DNA of 64,000 nucleotides from Streptomyces sp. NBC_00457 (GCF_036014015.1 NZ_CP107905.1:1798001-1862000), one strand, 5' to 3'. Counted from the first letter of the stretch, positions 43,140 through 52,512 are shown. Notes: generated from the letters alone by a model not told the origin. Numbers and translations: made by a program.

Positions 43140-44204
43140 ATGGACCTCCCTGTGATGCCACCCGTGAAGCCGATGCTCGCCAAGTCGGTCGCGAAGATCC
43201 CGCCGGACATGCACTACGAGGCGAAGTGGGACGGCTTCCGCGCGATCGCGTTCCGCGACGGGGCGGACGTGGAGCTCGGCAGCCGCACCGGCAAGCCGCT
43301 GACCAGGTACTTTCCGGAACTGGTGGTGGCGTTGCGGGAGAGGCTGCCGAAGCGCTGTGTCGTGGACGGCGAGATCGTGATCGCTCGTGAGGGGCGCCTC
43401 GATTTCGACGCGCTGACCGAGCGCATCCACCCGGCGGACTCCCGGGTGCGGATGCTCGCCGAGAAGACCCCGGCCTCCTTCGTCGCCTTCGACCTGCTGG
43501 CGCTGGACGACGAGTCCCTCCTTGACGTCCCGCTGAGCGACCGCCGGGCCCTGCTGACCAGGGCGCTGGACGGGGTGACGGCACCCGTGCACCTGGCGCC
43601 GGCGACGACCGACATCGAGGTGGCGCGGCAGTGGTTCGACCAGTACGAGGGGGCGGGCCTCGACGGTGTCATCGCCAAGCCGCTCGGGGTGCACTACCTC
43701 CAGGACGAGCGCGCCATGTTCAAGATCAAGCACGAGCGCACCGCGGACGTCGTCGTCGCGGGCTACCGCTTCCACAAGAGCGGCCCGGTCGTGGGCTCGC
43801 TGCTGCTGGGCCTCTACGACGATCAGGGCACCCTCCAGCACGTGGGCGTCTCCGCCGCCTTCTCGATGACGCGCCGGGCCGAACTCGTCGAGGAACTGGA
43901 GCCGTTGCGGATGGACGATGTCGCCGGGCACCCCTGGGCGGCCTGGGCCGAGGAGGCGGCGCACGAGTCGGCGCGGCTGCCCGGAGCGCCCAGCCGCTGG
44001 TCCGGCAAGAAGGACCTGTCCTGGGTGCCGCTGCGGCCGGAGCGGGTCGTCGAGGTGGCGTACGACCACATGGAGAACGGGGCCCGCTTCCGGCACACGG
44101 CCCGTTTCCGCCGCTGGCGCCCGGACCGGGATCCGCAGAGCTGCACCTACGCACAGTTGGAGGAGCCGGTGAGCTATGACCTGGCGGAGATCTTCGGCCC
44201 ATGA
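43140..44204 (+). CDS. ligC: ATP-dependent DNA ligase (LigC/LigD-ligase type)
   Basis: A 354-residue ligase. The adenylation motif is YEAKWDGFRAI (Lys about 29), followed by SRTGKPLT, VVDGEIV, FDLLALD, EGLDGVIAK-like AGLDGVIAKPLG and FKIKHERTADVVV, then the OB-fold with VGSLLLGLYDD. It seals nicks with ATP and is expected to work with the adjacent LigD-type polymerase in end joining. No RBS: CAGAAT at 43128-43133 is 6 nt before the ATG, suggesting a leaderless start; an ATG at 43155 is an alternative. The divergent pair shares a 74-bp promoter region. Confidence 0.9.
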   Translation: MDLPVMPPVKPMLAKSVAKIPPDMHYEAKWDGFRAIAFRDGADVELGSRTGKPLTRYFPELVVALRERLPKRCVVDGEIVIAREGRLDFDALTERIHPADSRVRMLAEKTPASFVAFDLLALDDESLLDVPLSDRRALLTRALDGVTAPVHLAPATTDIEVARQWFDQYEGAGLDGVIAKPLGVHYLQDERAMFKIKHERTADVVVAGYRFHKSGPVVGSLLLGLYDDQGTLQHVGVSAAFSMTRRAELVEELEPLRMDDVAGHPWAAWAEEAAHESARLPGAPSRWSGKKDLSWVPLRPERVVEVAYDHMENGARFRHTARFRRWRPDRDPQSCTYAQLEEPVSYDLAEIFGP

Positions 44205-44285
44205 GGCTACGGAGGAACCCGATCAGAACCGATCAGGTATGGCTATAAATAGGCCTGGACGTGCACAATCGTTGACACGAGACAG

Positions 44286-45272
44286 GTGGCAACGGTGGGC
44301 ATGGGACGCAGGGCGCGCACGCGACGCGCCACAACGGGGGCGGCGCTCCTGGCCGCCCTGATGACGCTCTCCCTGGCGGCCGGCTGCACCTCGTCGGGCG
44401 ACGACGGGCGTGGACCGGGCCAGGAGCAGGGCGAGCGGCCGTCGCAGAGCCGGGCGGCCGAGGGCTCGGTGCTCGCCGTGAAGATCGACAACGCCCGCTC
44501 GGCCCGCCCCCACACGGGGCTCGACTCCGCGGACATCGTGTACGTCGAGCAGGTCGAGGGCGGCCTGAGCCGGCTGATGGCGGTGTACGCGACCAAGCTG
44601 CCGCCCGTGATCGGCCCGGTGCGCAGCGCCCGCGAGTCCGATCTGGAGCTGCTGCGCCAGTTCGACCGGCCCACGCTCGCCTTCTCGGGGGCCCAGCGCA
44701 GACTGCTCCCGCTGATCGACGAGGAGCCGGTGAACGCCCAGCCGCCCGGCAAGACGTCCGACGCCTACTACCGGGGTACGTCCACACCCGCCCCGCACAA
44801 CCTCTATCTGCGGCCCGACCGGCTGCTGCCCTCCGCGCCCGGCGCGGACGCGCTGACGACCGGATTCCGCTACGGCACCGCACCCTCGGGCGGCACCCCC
44901 GAGACCTCCCGGACCGTGCGCTACCCGGCCGCCCGCTTCACCTTCACCTGGTCCGGGAGCCGCGACCGCTGGCTGGTGTCGATGGACGGTTCGCCGACGG
45001 TGACCACCGACGGAGCGCGGCTGGCGCCGGCGACGGTCGTGGTCCAGTACGTGAAGGTGCGTGAGTCCGATTTCCACGACTCCCTCGGCAACACGACGCC
45101 GTACACCGAGACGGTCGGTTCGGGCAGGGCGGAGGTGCTGCGCGACGGCAAGGTCTTCGACGCCGACTGGAAGCGCGCGGACGCGACCGGCGGCACGGAA
45201 TTCACCACTGGGAAGGGCATGCCGGTCACCTTCGCCGAGGGCCAGGTGTGGGTGGTCTTCGCGCCCTCGTAG
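44286..45272 (+). CDS. DUF3048 lipoprotein
   Basis: A 328-residue exported lipoprotein. The leader is basic and hydrophobic with lipobox LAAGC (Cys about 34), followed by a Gly/Gln/Glu-rich linker. The body is a DUF3048 (YerB-like) domain: AVKIDNARSARPHTGLDSADIVYVEQVEGG (in pieces, about 62-92), RLMAVY, GPVRSARESDLELL and a C-terminal YVKV...TGKGMPVTFAEGQVWVVF. The function is unknown; it is anchored outside the membrane. Starts at GTG 44286, 44295 or ATG 44301 are possible; I use the first. It stands alone between ligC and the convergent pcaV. Confidence 0.85.
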   Translation: MATVGMGRRARTRRATTGAALLAALMTLSLAAGCTSSGDDGRGPGQEQGERPSQSRAAEGSVLAVKIDNARSARPHTGLDSADIVYVEQVEGGLSRLMAVYATKLPPVIGPVRSARESDLELLRQFDRPTLAFSGAQRRLLPLIDEEPVNAQPPGKTSDAYYRGTSTPAPHNLYLRPDRLLPSAPGADALTTGFRYGTAPSGGTPETSRTVRYPAARFTFTWSGSRDRWLVSMDGSPTVTTDGARLAPATVVVQYVKVRESDFHDSLGNTTPYTETVGSGRAEVLRDGKVFDADWKRADATGGTEFTTGKGMPVTFAEGQVWVVFAPS

Positions 45273-45295
45273 AGACCGCCCTCGTAGAGACGCCG

Positions 45296-45778
45296 CTACC
45301 GGCGCCGGTACCCCGCCTTCGACGCCGTAAGAGGTTCCGTCGGATTGCGGAGCCCCTCCGCCGCGTCCGAGACACGGCGGATGAGGTCGAAGAAGACGGT
45401 CTGTTCCTCGGCGGAGAGCGGGGCCAGGAAGATCTGGTTCATCCGGGCCGTACGGACCGTGAGCTTGCGGTGGGTCCGGGTGCCCTCGTCCGTCAGCCGC
45501 AGCAGGAAGCGGCGGCCGTCCTGCGGGTCGCGCACCTTGTCGAGCAGGCCCCGGCGGCCGAGCCGGCTGATCACCTCGGCGATGGTGGACCGGTCGAGCC
45601 CCACGCGCTCCCCCACCGTGCGCTGGTCGAGGCCCGGCTCGGCGACGAGCGCGTTGAGGACGGCGAACTGCGGTGACGTGATCTCCTCGGAGACCATGGT
45701 GTTCCACAGCAGGTAGTGAGCCTGCTGGAGGCGCCGGGCCAGGTGCCCGGGGTGGGTGGTGAGATCCACCGCGGCCAT
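45296..45778 (-). CDS. pcaV: PcaV, MarR-family repressor of the pca operon
   Basis: A 160-residue MarR regulator. The winged helix covers about 45-105 (FAVLNALVAEPGLDQRTVGERVGLDRSTIAEVISRL, read in parts, and the wing KVRDPQDGRRFLLRLTDEG). Arg15 (HLARR) is the residue reported to bind protocatechuate in S. coelicolor PcaV. It sits divergently upstream of pcaIJFHGBL, with palindromic sites between, so protocatechuate-released repression of both is expected. The long frame upstream of ATG 45778 is not protein-like. It converges with the DUF3048 gene (23-nt gap). Confidence 0.93.
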   Translation of the reverse strand: MAAVDLTTHPGHLARRLQQAHYLLWNTMVSEEITSPQFAVLNALVAEPGLDQRTVGERVGLDRSTIAEVISRLGRRGLLDKVRDPQDGRRFLLRLTDEGTRTHRKLTVRTARMNQIFLAPLSAEEQTVFFDLIRRVSDAAEGLRNPTEPLTASKAGYRRR

Positions 45779-45806
45779 GTGCGCTCCCGAGTCGTATTGG
45801 TTGGTG

Positions 45807-45889
45807 CACTGAAGACCAGTGAGTATTGACGTCAGACTCCCATAGTGGCAGCTTGAGAGAAAGTTCGCTGAAATACTCAGTGCGCTGAG
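45807..45889. promoter_or_regulatory. PcaV operator region (divergent)
   Basis: Two related sites between the divergent starts. Site A: CACTG-AAGAC-CAGTG (45807-45821), overlapping CAGTGAGTATT (45817-45827). Site B: AATACTCAGTG (45872-45882) extended by CTCAG-TGCG-CTGAG (45876-45889). CAGTGAGTATT and AATACTCAGTG are inverted copies with one mismatch, so one site faces pcaV and the other pcaI. Confidence 0.7.
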
Positions 45890-45908
45890 CAAGTGGAAGG
45901 CTGCGTGG

Positions 45909-46664
45909 ATGGACAAGGTGGTCGCCACGGCCCTGGAGGCGGTGGCCGATGTGCCGGACGGCGCGACCCTCGCGGTCGGCGGATTCGGACTGAGCGGTGT
46001 GCCGAACGTACTGATCCAGGCGCTGTACGAGCGGGGCGTGAGCGGTCTGGGCGTCGTGTCCAACAACTGCGGGGCGATGGAGTCCGGTCTCGCCGTGCTG
46101 CTCGCCGCGGGCCGGATCGCCCGGGTGACCGGCTCCTACATCGGGGCGAACAAGGAGTTCGCGCGGCAGTACCTGGCCGGTGAGCTGGAAGTCGAGATGA
46201 TCCCGCAGGGCACCCTCGCCGAGCGGCTGCGGGCCGGCGGCGCCGGCATCCCCGCCTTCTACACCCCCGCCGGTGTCGGAACCCTGGTCGCCGATGGCGG
46301 ACTGCCGTGGCGCTACGACGGCTCCGGCGGCGTCGCTCTGGCCTCCCCCGCGAAGGAGGTACGGGAGTTCGACGGCACGGAGTACGTGCTGGAGCGCGGC
46401 ATCCGCACCGACTTCGCGCTGGTGCGGGCGGCGAAGGGCGACCGGCACGGGAACCTGGTCTTCAACAAGTCCTCGCGCAACTTCAACCCCCTCGCGGCGA
46501 TGGCGGGCCGGGTGACGATCGCCGAGGTCGAGGAACTCGTCGAGCCCGGCGAGATCGACCCGGACGCGGTGCATCTGCCCGGCATCTTCGTGCGGCGGGT
46601 CCTCGCACTCACCCCGGAGCAGGCGGCGGACAAGAAGATCGAGCAGCGGACGGTGAGCAGCTGA
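45909..46664 (+). CDS. pcaI: 3-oxoadipate CoA-transferase alpha subunit
   Basis: A 251-residue subunit A of the beta-ketoadipate:succinyl-CoA transferase. It has the typical [32 protein letters not shown] and YIGANKEF regions of CoA-transferase family I alpha chains, ending with [21 protein letters not shown]. It activates 3-oxoadipate to its CoA ester. It is the first gene of the pca operon and lies behind the PcaV operator; its TGA overlaps the pcaJ ATG by one base (TGATG), giving coupled equal synthesis. Confidence 0.95.
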   Translation: MDKVVATALEAVADVPDGATLAVGGFGLSGVPNVLIQALYERGVSGLGVVSNNCGAMESGLAVLLAAGRIARVTGSYIGANKEFARQYLAGELEVEMIPQGTLAERLRAGGAGIPAFYTPAGVGTLVADGGLPWRYDGSGGVALASPAKEVREFDGTEYVLERGIRTDFALVRAAKGDRHGNLVFNKSSRNFNPLAAMAGRVTIAEVEELVEPGEIDPDAVHLPGIFVRRVLALTPEQAADKKIEQRTVSS

Positions 46665-47308
46665 TGGCCTGGACCCGGCAACAGATGGCCGCCCGCGCGG
46701 CGTGCGAACTACGGGACGGCCAGTACGTCAATCTCGGCATCGGCCTGCCGACCCTGATCCCCAACTATCTCCCGGAGGGCGTGGAGGTGATCCTGGAGTC
46801 GGAGAACGGCATCCTGGGCACCGGCCCCTACCCCACCGAGGACCAGGTCGACCCCGACCTGATCAACGCGGGCAAGGAGACCGTCACGGTCCTGCCCGGC
46901 GCCTCCTACTTCGACTCGGCGCTGTCCTTCTCGATGATCCGCGGCGGCCACATCGACGTCGCCGTGCTGGGCGCCATGCAGGTCTCCGCCCGCGGGGACC
47001 TGGCGAACTGGGCCATCCCCGGCAAGATGATCACCGGGATCGGCGGCGCGATGGATCTCGTGCACGGCGCGCGTACGGTGATCGTGGTGATGACCCACAC
47101 CGCCAAGGACGGCTCCCCGAAGATCCTGGAGGAGTGCGCGCTGCCGCTCACCGGGAAGGCGTGTGTGAACCGGATCATCACCGACCTCGGTGTGCTGGAC
47201 GTGACCGACGACGGCCTGGTGCTCGTCGAGACGGCGCCCGGTGTGGGCGTCGACGAGATCACCGGCAAGACCGACGCGAAGCTGACCGTAGCGGAGGGCC
47301 TGAAGTGA
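46664..47308 (+). CDS. pcaJ: 3-oxoadipate CoA-transferase beta subunit
   Basis: A 214-residue subunit B. The catalytic Glu is in the SENG motif of [10 protein letters not shown] (about 45-53); [30 protein letters not shown] and [16 protein letters not shown] are further family marks. It pairs with PcaI. Start ATG overlaps the pcaI stop; the 3' end overlaps pcaF by 4 nt (GTGA). It is cytosolic. Confidence 0.96.
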   Translation: MAWTRQQMAARAACELRDGQYVNLGIGLPTLIPNYLPEGVEVILESENGILGTGPYPTEDQVDPDLINAGKETVTVLPGASYFDSALSFSMIRGGHIDVAVLGAMQVSARGDLANWAIPGKMITGIGGAMDLVHGARTVIVVMTHTAKDGSPKILEECALPLTGKACVNRIITDLGVLDVTDDGLVLVETAPGVGVDEITGKTDAKLTVAEGLK

Positions 47309-48519
47309 AGTCCGCAGTGAAGAACGTGTACATCGTCGACGCGGTGCGCACGCCGATCGGCCGCTACAACGGCGGTCTGGCGAGCGTGCGCCCGGACGAC
47401 CTGGGCGCCCACGCCATCCGCGAACTCCTCGCCCGTACACCGCAGTTGGATCCGTCGCGGATCGAGGACGTCTGTTTCGGCAACGCCAACGGCGCGGGTG
47501 AGGAGAACCGCAACGTCGGCCGCATGGCCGCGCTGCTGGCCGGACTGCCGACGTCCGTGCCGGGCGTCACCGTGAACCGGCTCTGCGCGTCGGGTCTGGA
47601 AGCCGTGATCCAGGCGGCCCGCGCGATCGCCCTCGGGGACGCGTCCATCGCCGTGGCCGGTGGTGTGGAGTCGATGACCCGGGCGCCGTATGTGCTGCCG
47701 AAGTCCGACAAGCCGTTCCCGGCCGGGCACGCCGAGCTGTACTCGACCACGCTCGGCTGGCGGATGGTCAACCCGAAGATGGAGCCGCAGTGGACGGTTC
47801 CGCTGGGCGAGAGCGCGGAGCTGATCGCCGAGAAGCACAAGATCAGTCGTGAGCAGCAGGACGAGTTCGCGTTGGCCTCCCATCAGAAGGCCGCGCGCGC
47901 CCAGCAGGCGGGGCTGTTCGATGCCGAGCTGGCCCCGGTGCCGGTCCCGCAGCGCAAGGGCGACCCGATCGTCTTCGGCGCCGACGAGTGCGTCCGCGCG
48001 GACGCCTCCCTGGCCGCGATGGCGAAGCTGAAGCCGTCCTTCCGCACCTCCGAGGGCACGGTCACCGCAGGCAATGCGTCCCCGCTCAACGACGGTGCGG
48101 CGGCGCTGCTGCTCGTGGACGAGGAGGGGCTGAAGGCGACGGGGCGCGAGCCGCTTGCCCGGGTCTCCGCGAGCGGCGTCAACGCGCTCGACCCGCACTA
48201 CTTCGGGCTCGCCCCCGTCGAAGCGGTGACGCGTGCGCTGGCCAAGGCGGGTAAGGGGTTCGGGGATCTGTCGGTTCTGGAGCTGAACGAGGCGTTCGCG
48301 GCGCAGGTGTTGGGGTGTGTTGCCGAGTGGCCCGAATTCGATCCGGGGATCCTCAATCCGCAGGGTGGGGCGATTGCGCTGGGGCATCCGCTGGGGGCGT
48401 CGGGGGCGCGGCTTGCGGGGACGGTTGCGCATCAGCTTCGCCGGGCGGGGAGGGGGGTTGGTGTCGCCACGTTGTGCATCGGCGTTGGCCAAGGTCTCGC
48501 CCTCGTTCTCGAGCGATAG
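47305..48519 (+). CDS. pcaF: 3-oxoadipyl-CoA thiolase
   Basis: A 404-residue thiolase. The nucleophilic Cys is in [11 protein letters not shown] (about 92), the His in [15 protein letters not shown] and the second Cys in LCIGVGQG. With pcaIJ it completes the pathway by splitting 3-oxoadipyl-CoA to acetyl-CoA and succinyl-CoA. GTG start overlaps pcaJ; GGAGGG lies upstream. The last third is visibly richer in G than A/C at wobble sites compared with pcaI/J, though still protein-like. A 130-nt gap with repeat copy 4 separates it from pcaH. Confidence 0.95.
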   Translation: MKSAVKNVYIVDAVRTPIGRYNGGLASVRPDDLGAHAIRELLARTPQLDPSRIEDVCFGNANGAGEENRNVGRMAALLAGLPTSVPGVTVNRLCASGLEAVIQAARAIALGDASIAVAGGVESMTRAPYVLPKSDKPFPAGHAELYSTTLGWRMVNPKMEPQWTVPLGESAELIAEKHKISREQQDEFALASHQKAARAQQAGLFDAELAPVPVPQRKGDPIVFGADECVRADASLAAMAKLKPSFRTSEGTVTAGNASPLNDGAAALLLVDEEGLKATGREPLARVSASGVNALDPHYFGLAPVEAVTRALAKAGKGFGDLSVLELNEAFAAQVLGCVAEWPEFDPGILNPQGGAIALGHPLGASGARLAGTVAHQLRRAGRGVGVATLCIGVGQGLALVLER

Positions 48520-48546
48520 GTCCTGCCAGTACATGTCGTTTGCGGG

Positions 48547-48598
48547 CTGCGGGCCGGTTGTGGCTGGTCGCGCAGTTCCCCGCGCCCCTAAAGGCGCG
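48547..48598 (+). repeat. Streptomyces intergenic repeat, copy 4 (inside the pca operon)
   Basis: TTGTGGCTGGTCGCGCAGTTCCC core with imperfect hairpin CGCGCCCC-TAAA-GGCGCG, between pcaF and pcaH. It may terminate part of the upstream transcript or process it, splitting the operon into IJF and HGBL expression levels. Confidence 0.75.
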
Positions 48599-48649
48599 AT
48601 CGTTCCCCCTTACTTTCACGAGACCGTCAGGAACTCCCAGGAAATCCCT

Positions 48650-49423
48650 ATGACTCTCACCCAGCACGACATCGACCAAGAAATCGCCGCCGAGCACGCC
48701 GCCTATGAGAAGCGTGTTGCCGACGGGGCTCCCGTCGAGCATCAGCCGCGCCGTGACTATGCCCCGTACCGGTCCTCGGTTCTCCGGCATCCGAAGCAGC
48801 CGCCGGTCGCCATCGACGTGTCCCAGGATCCGGAGCTGGTGGAGTTGGCCTCCCCGGCCTTCGGGGAGCGGGACATCACCGAGGTCGACCATGACCTGAC
48901 CCGGCAGCACAACGGTGAGCCGATCGGTGAGCGGATCACTGTTTCGGGGCGGTTGCTGGACCGGGACGGGCGTCCGATCCGGGGGCAGCTGATCGAGATC
49001 TGGCAGGCCAACTCGGCGGGCCGGTACGCGCATCAGCGTGAGCAGCATGACGCGCCGCTGGATCCGAACTTCACGGGTGTGGGGCGCACGCTGTCCGACG
49101 ACAGCGGGTTCTACTCGTTCACCACCATCCAGCCGGGGCCGTACCCGTGGCGTCAGCACCTCAACGCCTGGCGGCCGGCGCACATCCACTTCTCGATCTT
49201 CGGGTCGGCGTTCACGCAGCGGCTGGTGACGCAGATGTACTTCCCGAGTGATCCGCTGTTCCCGTACGACCCGATCATCCAGTCGGTGACGGACGACGCG
49301 GCCCGGCAGCGGCTGGTGGCGACGTACGACCACAGCCTGTCGGTGCCGGAGTTCTCGATGGGCTACCACTGGGACATCGTGCTCGACGGACCGAACGCCA
49401 CCTGGATCGAAGAGGGACGCTGA
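48650..49423 (+). CDS. pcaH: Protocatechuate 3,4-dioxygenase beta subunit
   Basis: A 257-residue intradiol dioxygenase beta chain. The non-haem ferric iron ligands (two Tyr, two His) lie in QPGPYPWRQH and RPAHIHFSIFG plus a Tyr in AGRYAHQ-type context; GQLIEIWQANSAGRY marks the family. It opens the protocatechuate ring to 3-carboxy-cis,cis-muconate, forming a complex with PcaG. ATG 48650 has AGGAA 7 nt upstream; a longer frame upstream is not homologous. Six nt separate it from pcaG. Confidence 0.96.
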   Translation: MTLTQHDIDQEIAAEHAAYEKRVADGAPVEHQPRRDYAPYRSSVLRHPKQPPVAIDVSQDPELVELASPAFGERDITEVDHDLTRQHNGEPIGERITVSGRLLDRDGRPIRGQLIEIWQANSAGRYAHQREQHDAPLDPNFTGVGRTLSDDSGFYSFTTIQPGPYPWRQHLNAWRPAHIHFSIFGSAFTQRLVTQMYFPSDPLFPYDPIIQSVTDDAARQRLVATYDHSLSVPEFSMGYHWDIVLDGPNATWIEEGR

Positions 49424-49429
49424 CCCACG

Positions 49430-50035
49430 ATGACGAAGATCGACACGAGCAATCCCGAGGCCGTGCTCCCGACCCCGTCGCACACGGTCGGCCCCTTCTA
49501 CGGTCATGCCCTGCCCTTCCCCGGCGGCGGCGACATCGCGCCGATCGGCCACCCGGACACCATCGCGCTGCAGGGATATGTGCTGGACGGGGAGGGCAAG
49601 CCGCTGCCGGACGCGTTCGTGGAGCTGTGGGGCGCCGACCCGGACGGCGATGTGCCGCAGGTCGACGGTTCGATGCGGCGCGACCCGGCGAGCGGTGGAT
49701 TCCTGGGTCGTAACGGCGTGGAGTTCACCGGCTGGGGGCGGATCCAGACGGACGCCAGCGGCCACTGGAGTGCGCGGACGCTGCGGCCCGGGGCGCGCGG
49801 GCGCAGTGCGCCGTACATCAGTGTGTGCGTCTTCGCGCGCGGGCTGCTGGTGCATCTGTTCACCCGGATCTATCTGCCGGGCGACGAGGCCGCGCTGGCC
49901 GCCGACCCGCTGCTGGCGCGGCTGGACCAGGACCGACGCGACACGCTGATCGCCACGGACGGGAGCAACGGCACATACCGTTTCGACATCCGCCTTCAAG
50001 GCGAAGGCGAAACGGTCTTCCTGGAGTTCCAGTGA
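49430..50035 (+). CDS. pcaG: Protocatechuate 3,4-dioxygenase alpha subunit
   Basis: A 201-residue alpha chain, homologous to PcaH but without the iron ligands, as usual. Family marks are TPSHTVGPFYGHALPFP, DAFVELWGADPDG, TGWGRIQTDASG, APYISVCVFARGLL and FTRIYLPGDE. It shapes the substrate entry of the alpha-beta complex. Its stop overlaps the pcaB GTG start by 4 nt. Confidence 0.96.
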   Translation: MTKIDTSNPEAVLPTPSHTVGPFYGHALPFPGGGDIAPIGHPDTIALQGYVLDGEGKPLPDAFVELWGADPDGDVPQVDGSMRRDPASGGFLGRNGVEFTGWGRIQTDASGHWSARTLRPGARGRSAPYISVCVFARGLLVHLFTRIYLPGDEAALAADPLLARLDQDRRDTLIATDGSNGTYRFDIRLQGEGETVFLEFQ

Positions 50036-51327
50036 CAGCTGCCGAACCCGACACCGGCCTGCTCGCCCCCGGGTGGGCAGGCTCCCCCGCCGCGAAGGCC
50101 ACCGGCGACGGCGCCTATCTGACGGCTCTGCTCGACGCGGAAGCCGCGCTGACGCGCGCCCAGGCCGCGCTGGGGCTCGCCCCGGAGGAGGCCGCTGACG
50201 CGGTGACGGAGGCGGCGGATGCCGGGCGCTTCGACGTGACCTCGATCGCCGAGCGGGCGCGGGGCGGCGGGAATCCGGTCATCCCCCTGGCCGCGGATCT
50301 GACCAGGGCGGTCGGCGAGGAGTACGGCCCCTACGTGCACCGGGGTGCGACCAGCCAGGACATCATGGACACGGCGACGATGCTCGTCGCCGCCCGCACC
50401 CTGGACCTCGTCCTCACCGACCTCGGCCGCACGGAGTGCGCGCTGGCCCGGCTGGCCGTCGAGCACCGTGACTCCGCGATGCCGGGACGGACGCTCACGC
50501 AGCACGCCGTACCGACGACGTTCGGGCTGAAGGCGGCCGGGTGGCGGTCGCTGGTGCTCGACGCACGGGACCGGGTGACCGCCGTACGGGACGGCCTGCC
50601 CGCACAACTCGGGGGCGCCGCCGGGACGTTGGCGGCCTTCGGTGCGTACGGAGCCGAGGACGCCCTGTCTCTCCCGGAGGCCTACGCGCGCGAACTCGGC
50701 CTCCAGGCGCCCCTGTTGCCCTGGCACACCCTGCGGACGCCCATCGCCGATCTCGCCGCATGTCTCGCCTTCACGGCGGGCGCGCTCGGCAAGGTCGCCG
50801 TCGATGTCCTCACCCTCTCCCGTACCGAGATCGCCGAGGTCGCGGAGGGCAGCGGCGGGGGCTCGTCCGCCATGCCGCACAAGGCCAATCCGGTACGGTC
50901 CACCCTCATCGCGGCCGCCGCGCGCCGGGCACCTCAGCTCGCCGCCACGCTGTACGGGTCGCTGGCGGCGGAGGACGAGCGGCCGGCCGGGGCCTGGCAC
51001 GCCGAGTGGGAACCACTGAGGGAGCTGCTGCGCTTGGCCGGCGGGGCCGCCCGGGATGCCGTGGAGCTGGCCGAGGGGCTGCGGGTCAGGCACGATGTCA
51101 TGCGCGAACACCTTGATCTCACCCATGGGTTGATCGTCTCGGAACGGCTCTCCGCCGAGCTGGCCCCGGTGCTGGGCCGGGCCCGCGCGAAGGAACTGCT
51201 CACCCGGCTGGCGTCCGAGGGGCGCCCGCTCGCCGAGGCACCGGAGCTGCGGGACGTCGACCTGGACCCGACCCACTACACCGGCTCCGCCGGAGCCCTC
51301 ACCGACCGCGCTTTGGAGCGACGTTGA
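50032..51327 (+). CDS. pcaB: 3-carboxy-cis,cis-muconate cycloisomerase
   Basis: A 431-residue fumarase/aspartase-superfamily enzyme. The signature GSSAMPHKANPV (about 280-291) is intact, and GATSQDIMDTATM (about 104-116) and TLTQHAVPTTFG are the other two conserved regions. It lactonises carboxymuconate to 4-carboxymuconolactone. GTG at 50032 with CTGGAG upstream; 4-nt overlaps with pcaG at its start and pcaL at its end (TTGA) indicate tight coupling. Confidence 0.95.
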   Translation: MTAAEPDTGLLAPGWAGSPAAKATGDGAYLTALLDAEAALTRAQAALGLAPEEAADAVTEAADAGRFDVTSIAERARGGGNPVIPLAADLTRAVGEEYGPYVHRGATSQDIMDTATMLVAARTLDLVLTDLGRTECALARLAVEHRDSAMPGRTLTQHAVPTTFGLKAAGWRSLVLDARDRVTAVRDGLPAQLGGAAGTLAAFGAYGAEDALSLPEAYARELGLQAPLLPWHTLRTPIADLAACLAFTAGALGKVAVDVLTLSRTEIAEVAEGSGGGSSAMPHKANPVRSTLIAAAARRAPQLAATLYGSLAAEDERPAGAWHAEWEPLRELLRLAGGAARDAVELAEGLRVRHDVMREHLDLTHGLIVSERLSAELAPVLGRARAKELLTRLASEGRPLAEAPELRDVDLDPTHYTGSAGALTDRALERR

Positions 51328-52442
51328 AACTCCTCAACCACCTTGTCGAAGGCCCCGCTTCCGCACCCCCGCTGCTCCTCGGACCCTCGGTCGGCACCTC
51401 GTACGCCCTGTGGGACAAGGTCGCGCCCGAGCTGTCCGTCACGCATCGGGTGATCCGCTGGGATTTGCCTGGGCAGGGCGGCTCGGCGGCCGATCTGATC
51501 GCGGCGGGGGCGACCATAGGTGATCTCGCCGACCTGGTGCTGGCCCTCGCCGACTCGCTCGGCATCGAGCGGTTCCGTTACGCGGGTGTCTCGATCGGCG
51601 GTTCGGTGGGGCTGCATCTCGCGGTGCACCACCCCGAGCGGGTGGAGTCCCTCGCGGTGATCTGCTCGTCCTCCCACTACGGCGGCTCCAAGCCGTGGGA
51701 GGAACGGGCCGCGCTGGTGCGGGCCGAAGGGGTGGCGGGGCTCGCGGAGAGCGCGAACGAGCGCTGGTTCACGGCGGGGTTCACCGTGCCCCGGCTGGTC
51801 CAGGACATGCGGGACAGCGATCCGGGCGCGTATGCCGCGCTCTGTGACGCGCTCGCCGCCTTCGACATCCGGGACCGGCTGCCCGAGATCTCCGCACCCA
51901 CCCTGCTGATCGCCGGTCGCGAGGACACGGCGACGCCGCCCGCGCATCTGCGGGAGATCGCGGACGCGGTGCCGGGTGCCGCGCTGGTGGAGATCCCCGG
52001 TGCCTCGCATCTGGCGCCCGCCCAGTGCCCCGAGGCGGTGCTCACCGCCCTGCGCGCGCATCTCGGCGGTTCCGCCCCGCGCGGCATGGAGGTACGGCGC
52101 GAGGTGCTCGGCGACGCGCACGTCGACCGGGCGCAGGACCGCCAGACCCCCTTCACCGCCCGCTTCCAGGACTTCATCTCGCGCTACGCCTGGGGCGAGA
52201 TCTGGACCGACCCGACGCTCTCGCGCCGCGAGCGCAGCATGATCACGCTGACGGCGCTGGTCGCCCACGGGCACTACGACGAGCTGGCCATGCATGTGCG
52301 GGCGGCGCGGCGCAACGGGCTGACCCCGGAGGAGATCGGCGCGGTGCTGCTGCAGACCGCGGTGTACTGCGGGGTGCCGGCGGCGAACTCGGCCTTCGCG
52401 GCGGCCCAGCGGGTGCTGGCCGAGGAGGACGAAACCGGCTGA
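51324..52442 (+). CDS. pcaL: PcaL: fused enol-lactone hydrolase and carboxymuconolactone decarboxylase
   Basis: A 372-residue fusion. Residues about 1-240 are the alpha/beta hydrolase PcaD (nucleophile elbow GVSIGGSVG, acid LLIAGREDTATPP, base PGASHLAPAQ). About 255-372 are the PcaC decarboxylase (RFQDFISRYAWGEIWTDPTL, AMHVRAARRNGLTPEE, YCGVPAANSAF). The order PcaD-PcaC in one chain is the actinomycete arrangement. It turns 4-carboxymuconolactone to 3-oxoadipate. TTG start overlaps the pcaB stop (TTGA). It is the last gene of the operon. Confidence 0.95.
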   Translation: MKLLNHLVEGPASAPPLLLGPSVGTSYALWDKVAPELSVTHRVIRWDLPGQGGSAADLIAAGATIGDLADLVLALADSLGIERFRYAGVSIGGSVGLHLAVHHPERVESLAVICSSSHYGGSKPWEERAALVRAEGVAGLAESANERWFTAGFTVPRLVQDMRDSDPGAYAALCDALAAFDIRDRLPEISAPTLLIAGREDTATPPAHLREIADAVPGAALVEIPGASHLAPAQCPEAVLTALRAHLGGSAPRGMEVRREVLGDAHVDRAQDRQTPFTARFQDFISRYAWGEIWTDPTLSRRERSMITLTALVAHGHYDELAMHVRAARRNGLTPEEIGAVLLQTAVYCGVPAANSAFAAAQRVLAEEDETG

Positions 52443-52512
52443 GGGTGACCCTGCCGGTCGTAGCCTCAACGGCATCAAGCAGATGCCCGGTCCCTGTGCC
52501 TACGGTGGAGGC

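Noticed and set aside
44241..44250. TATAAATAGG as promoter of the DUF3048 gene
   Set aside because: No -35 at a suitable distance on either strand, so not called; it may still matter because it is the most AT-rich spot nearby.
45296..52442. pca cluster as a novel system
   Set aside because: Gene set, order, PcaDC fusion and divergent PcaV are a well-described actinomycete beta-ketoadipate pathway; only the internal repeat is unusual.
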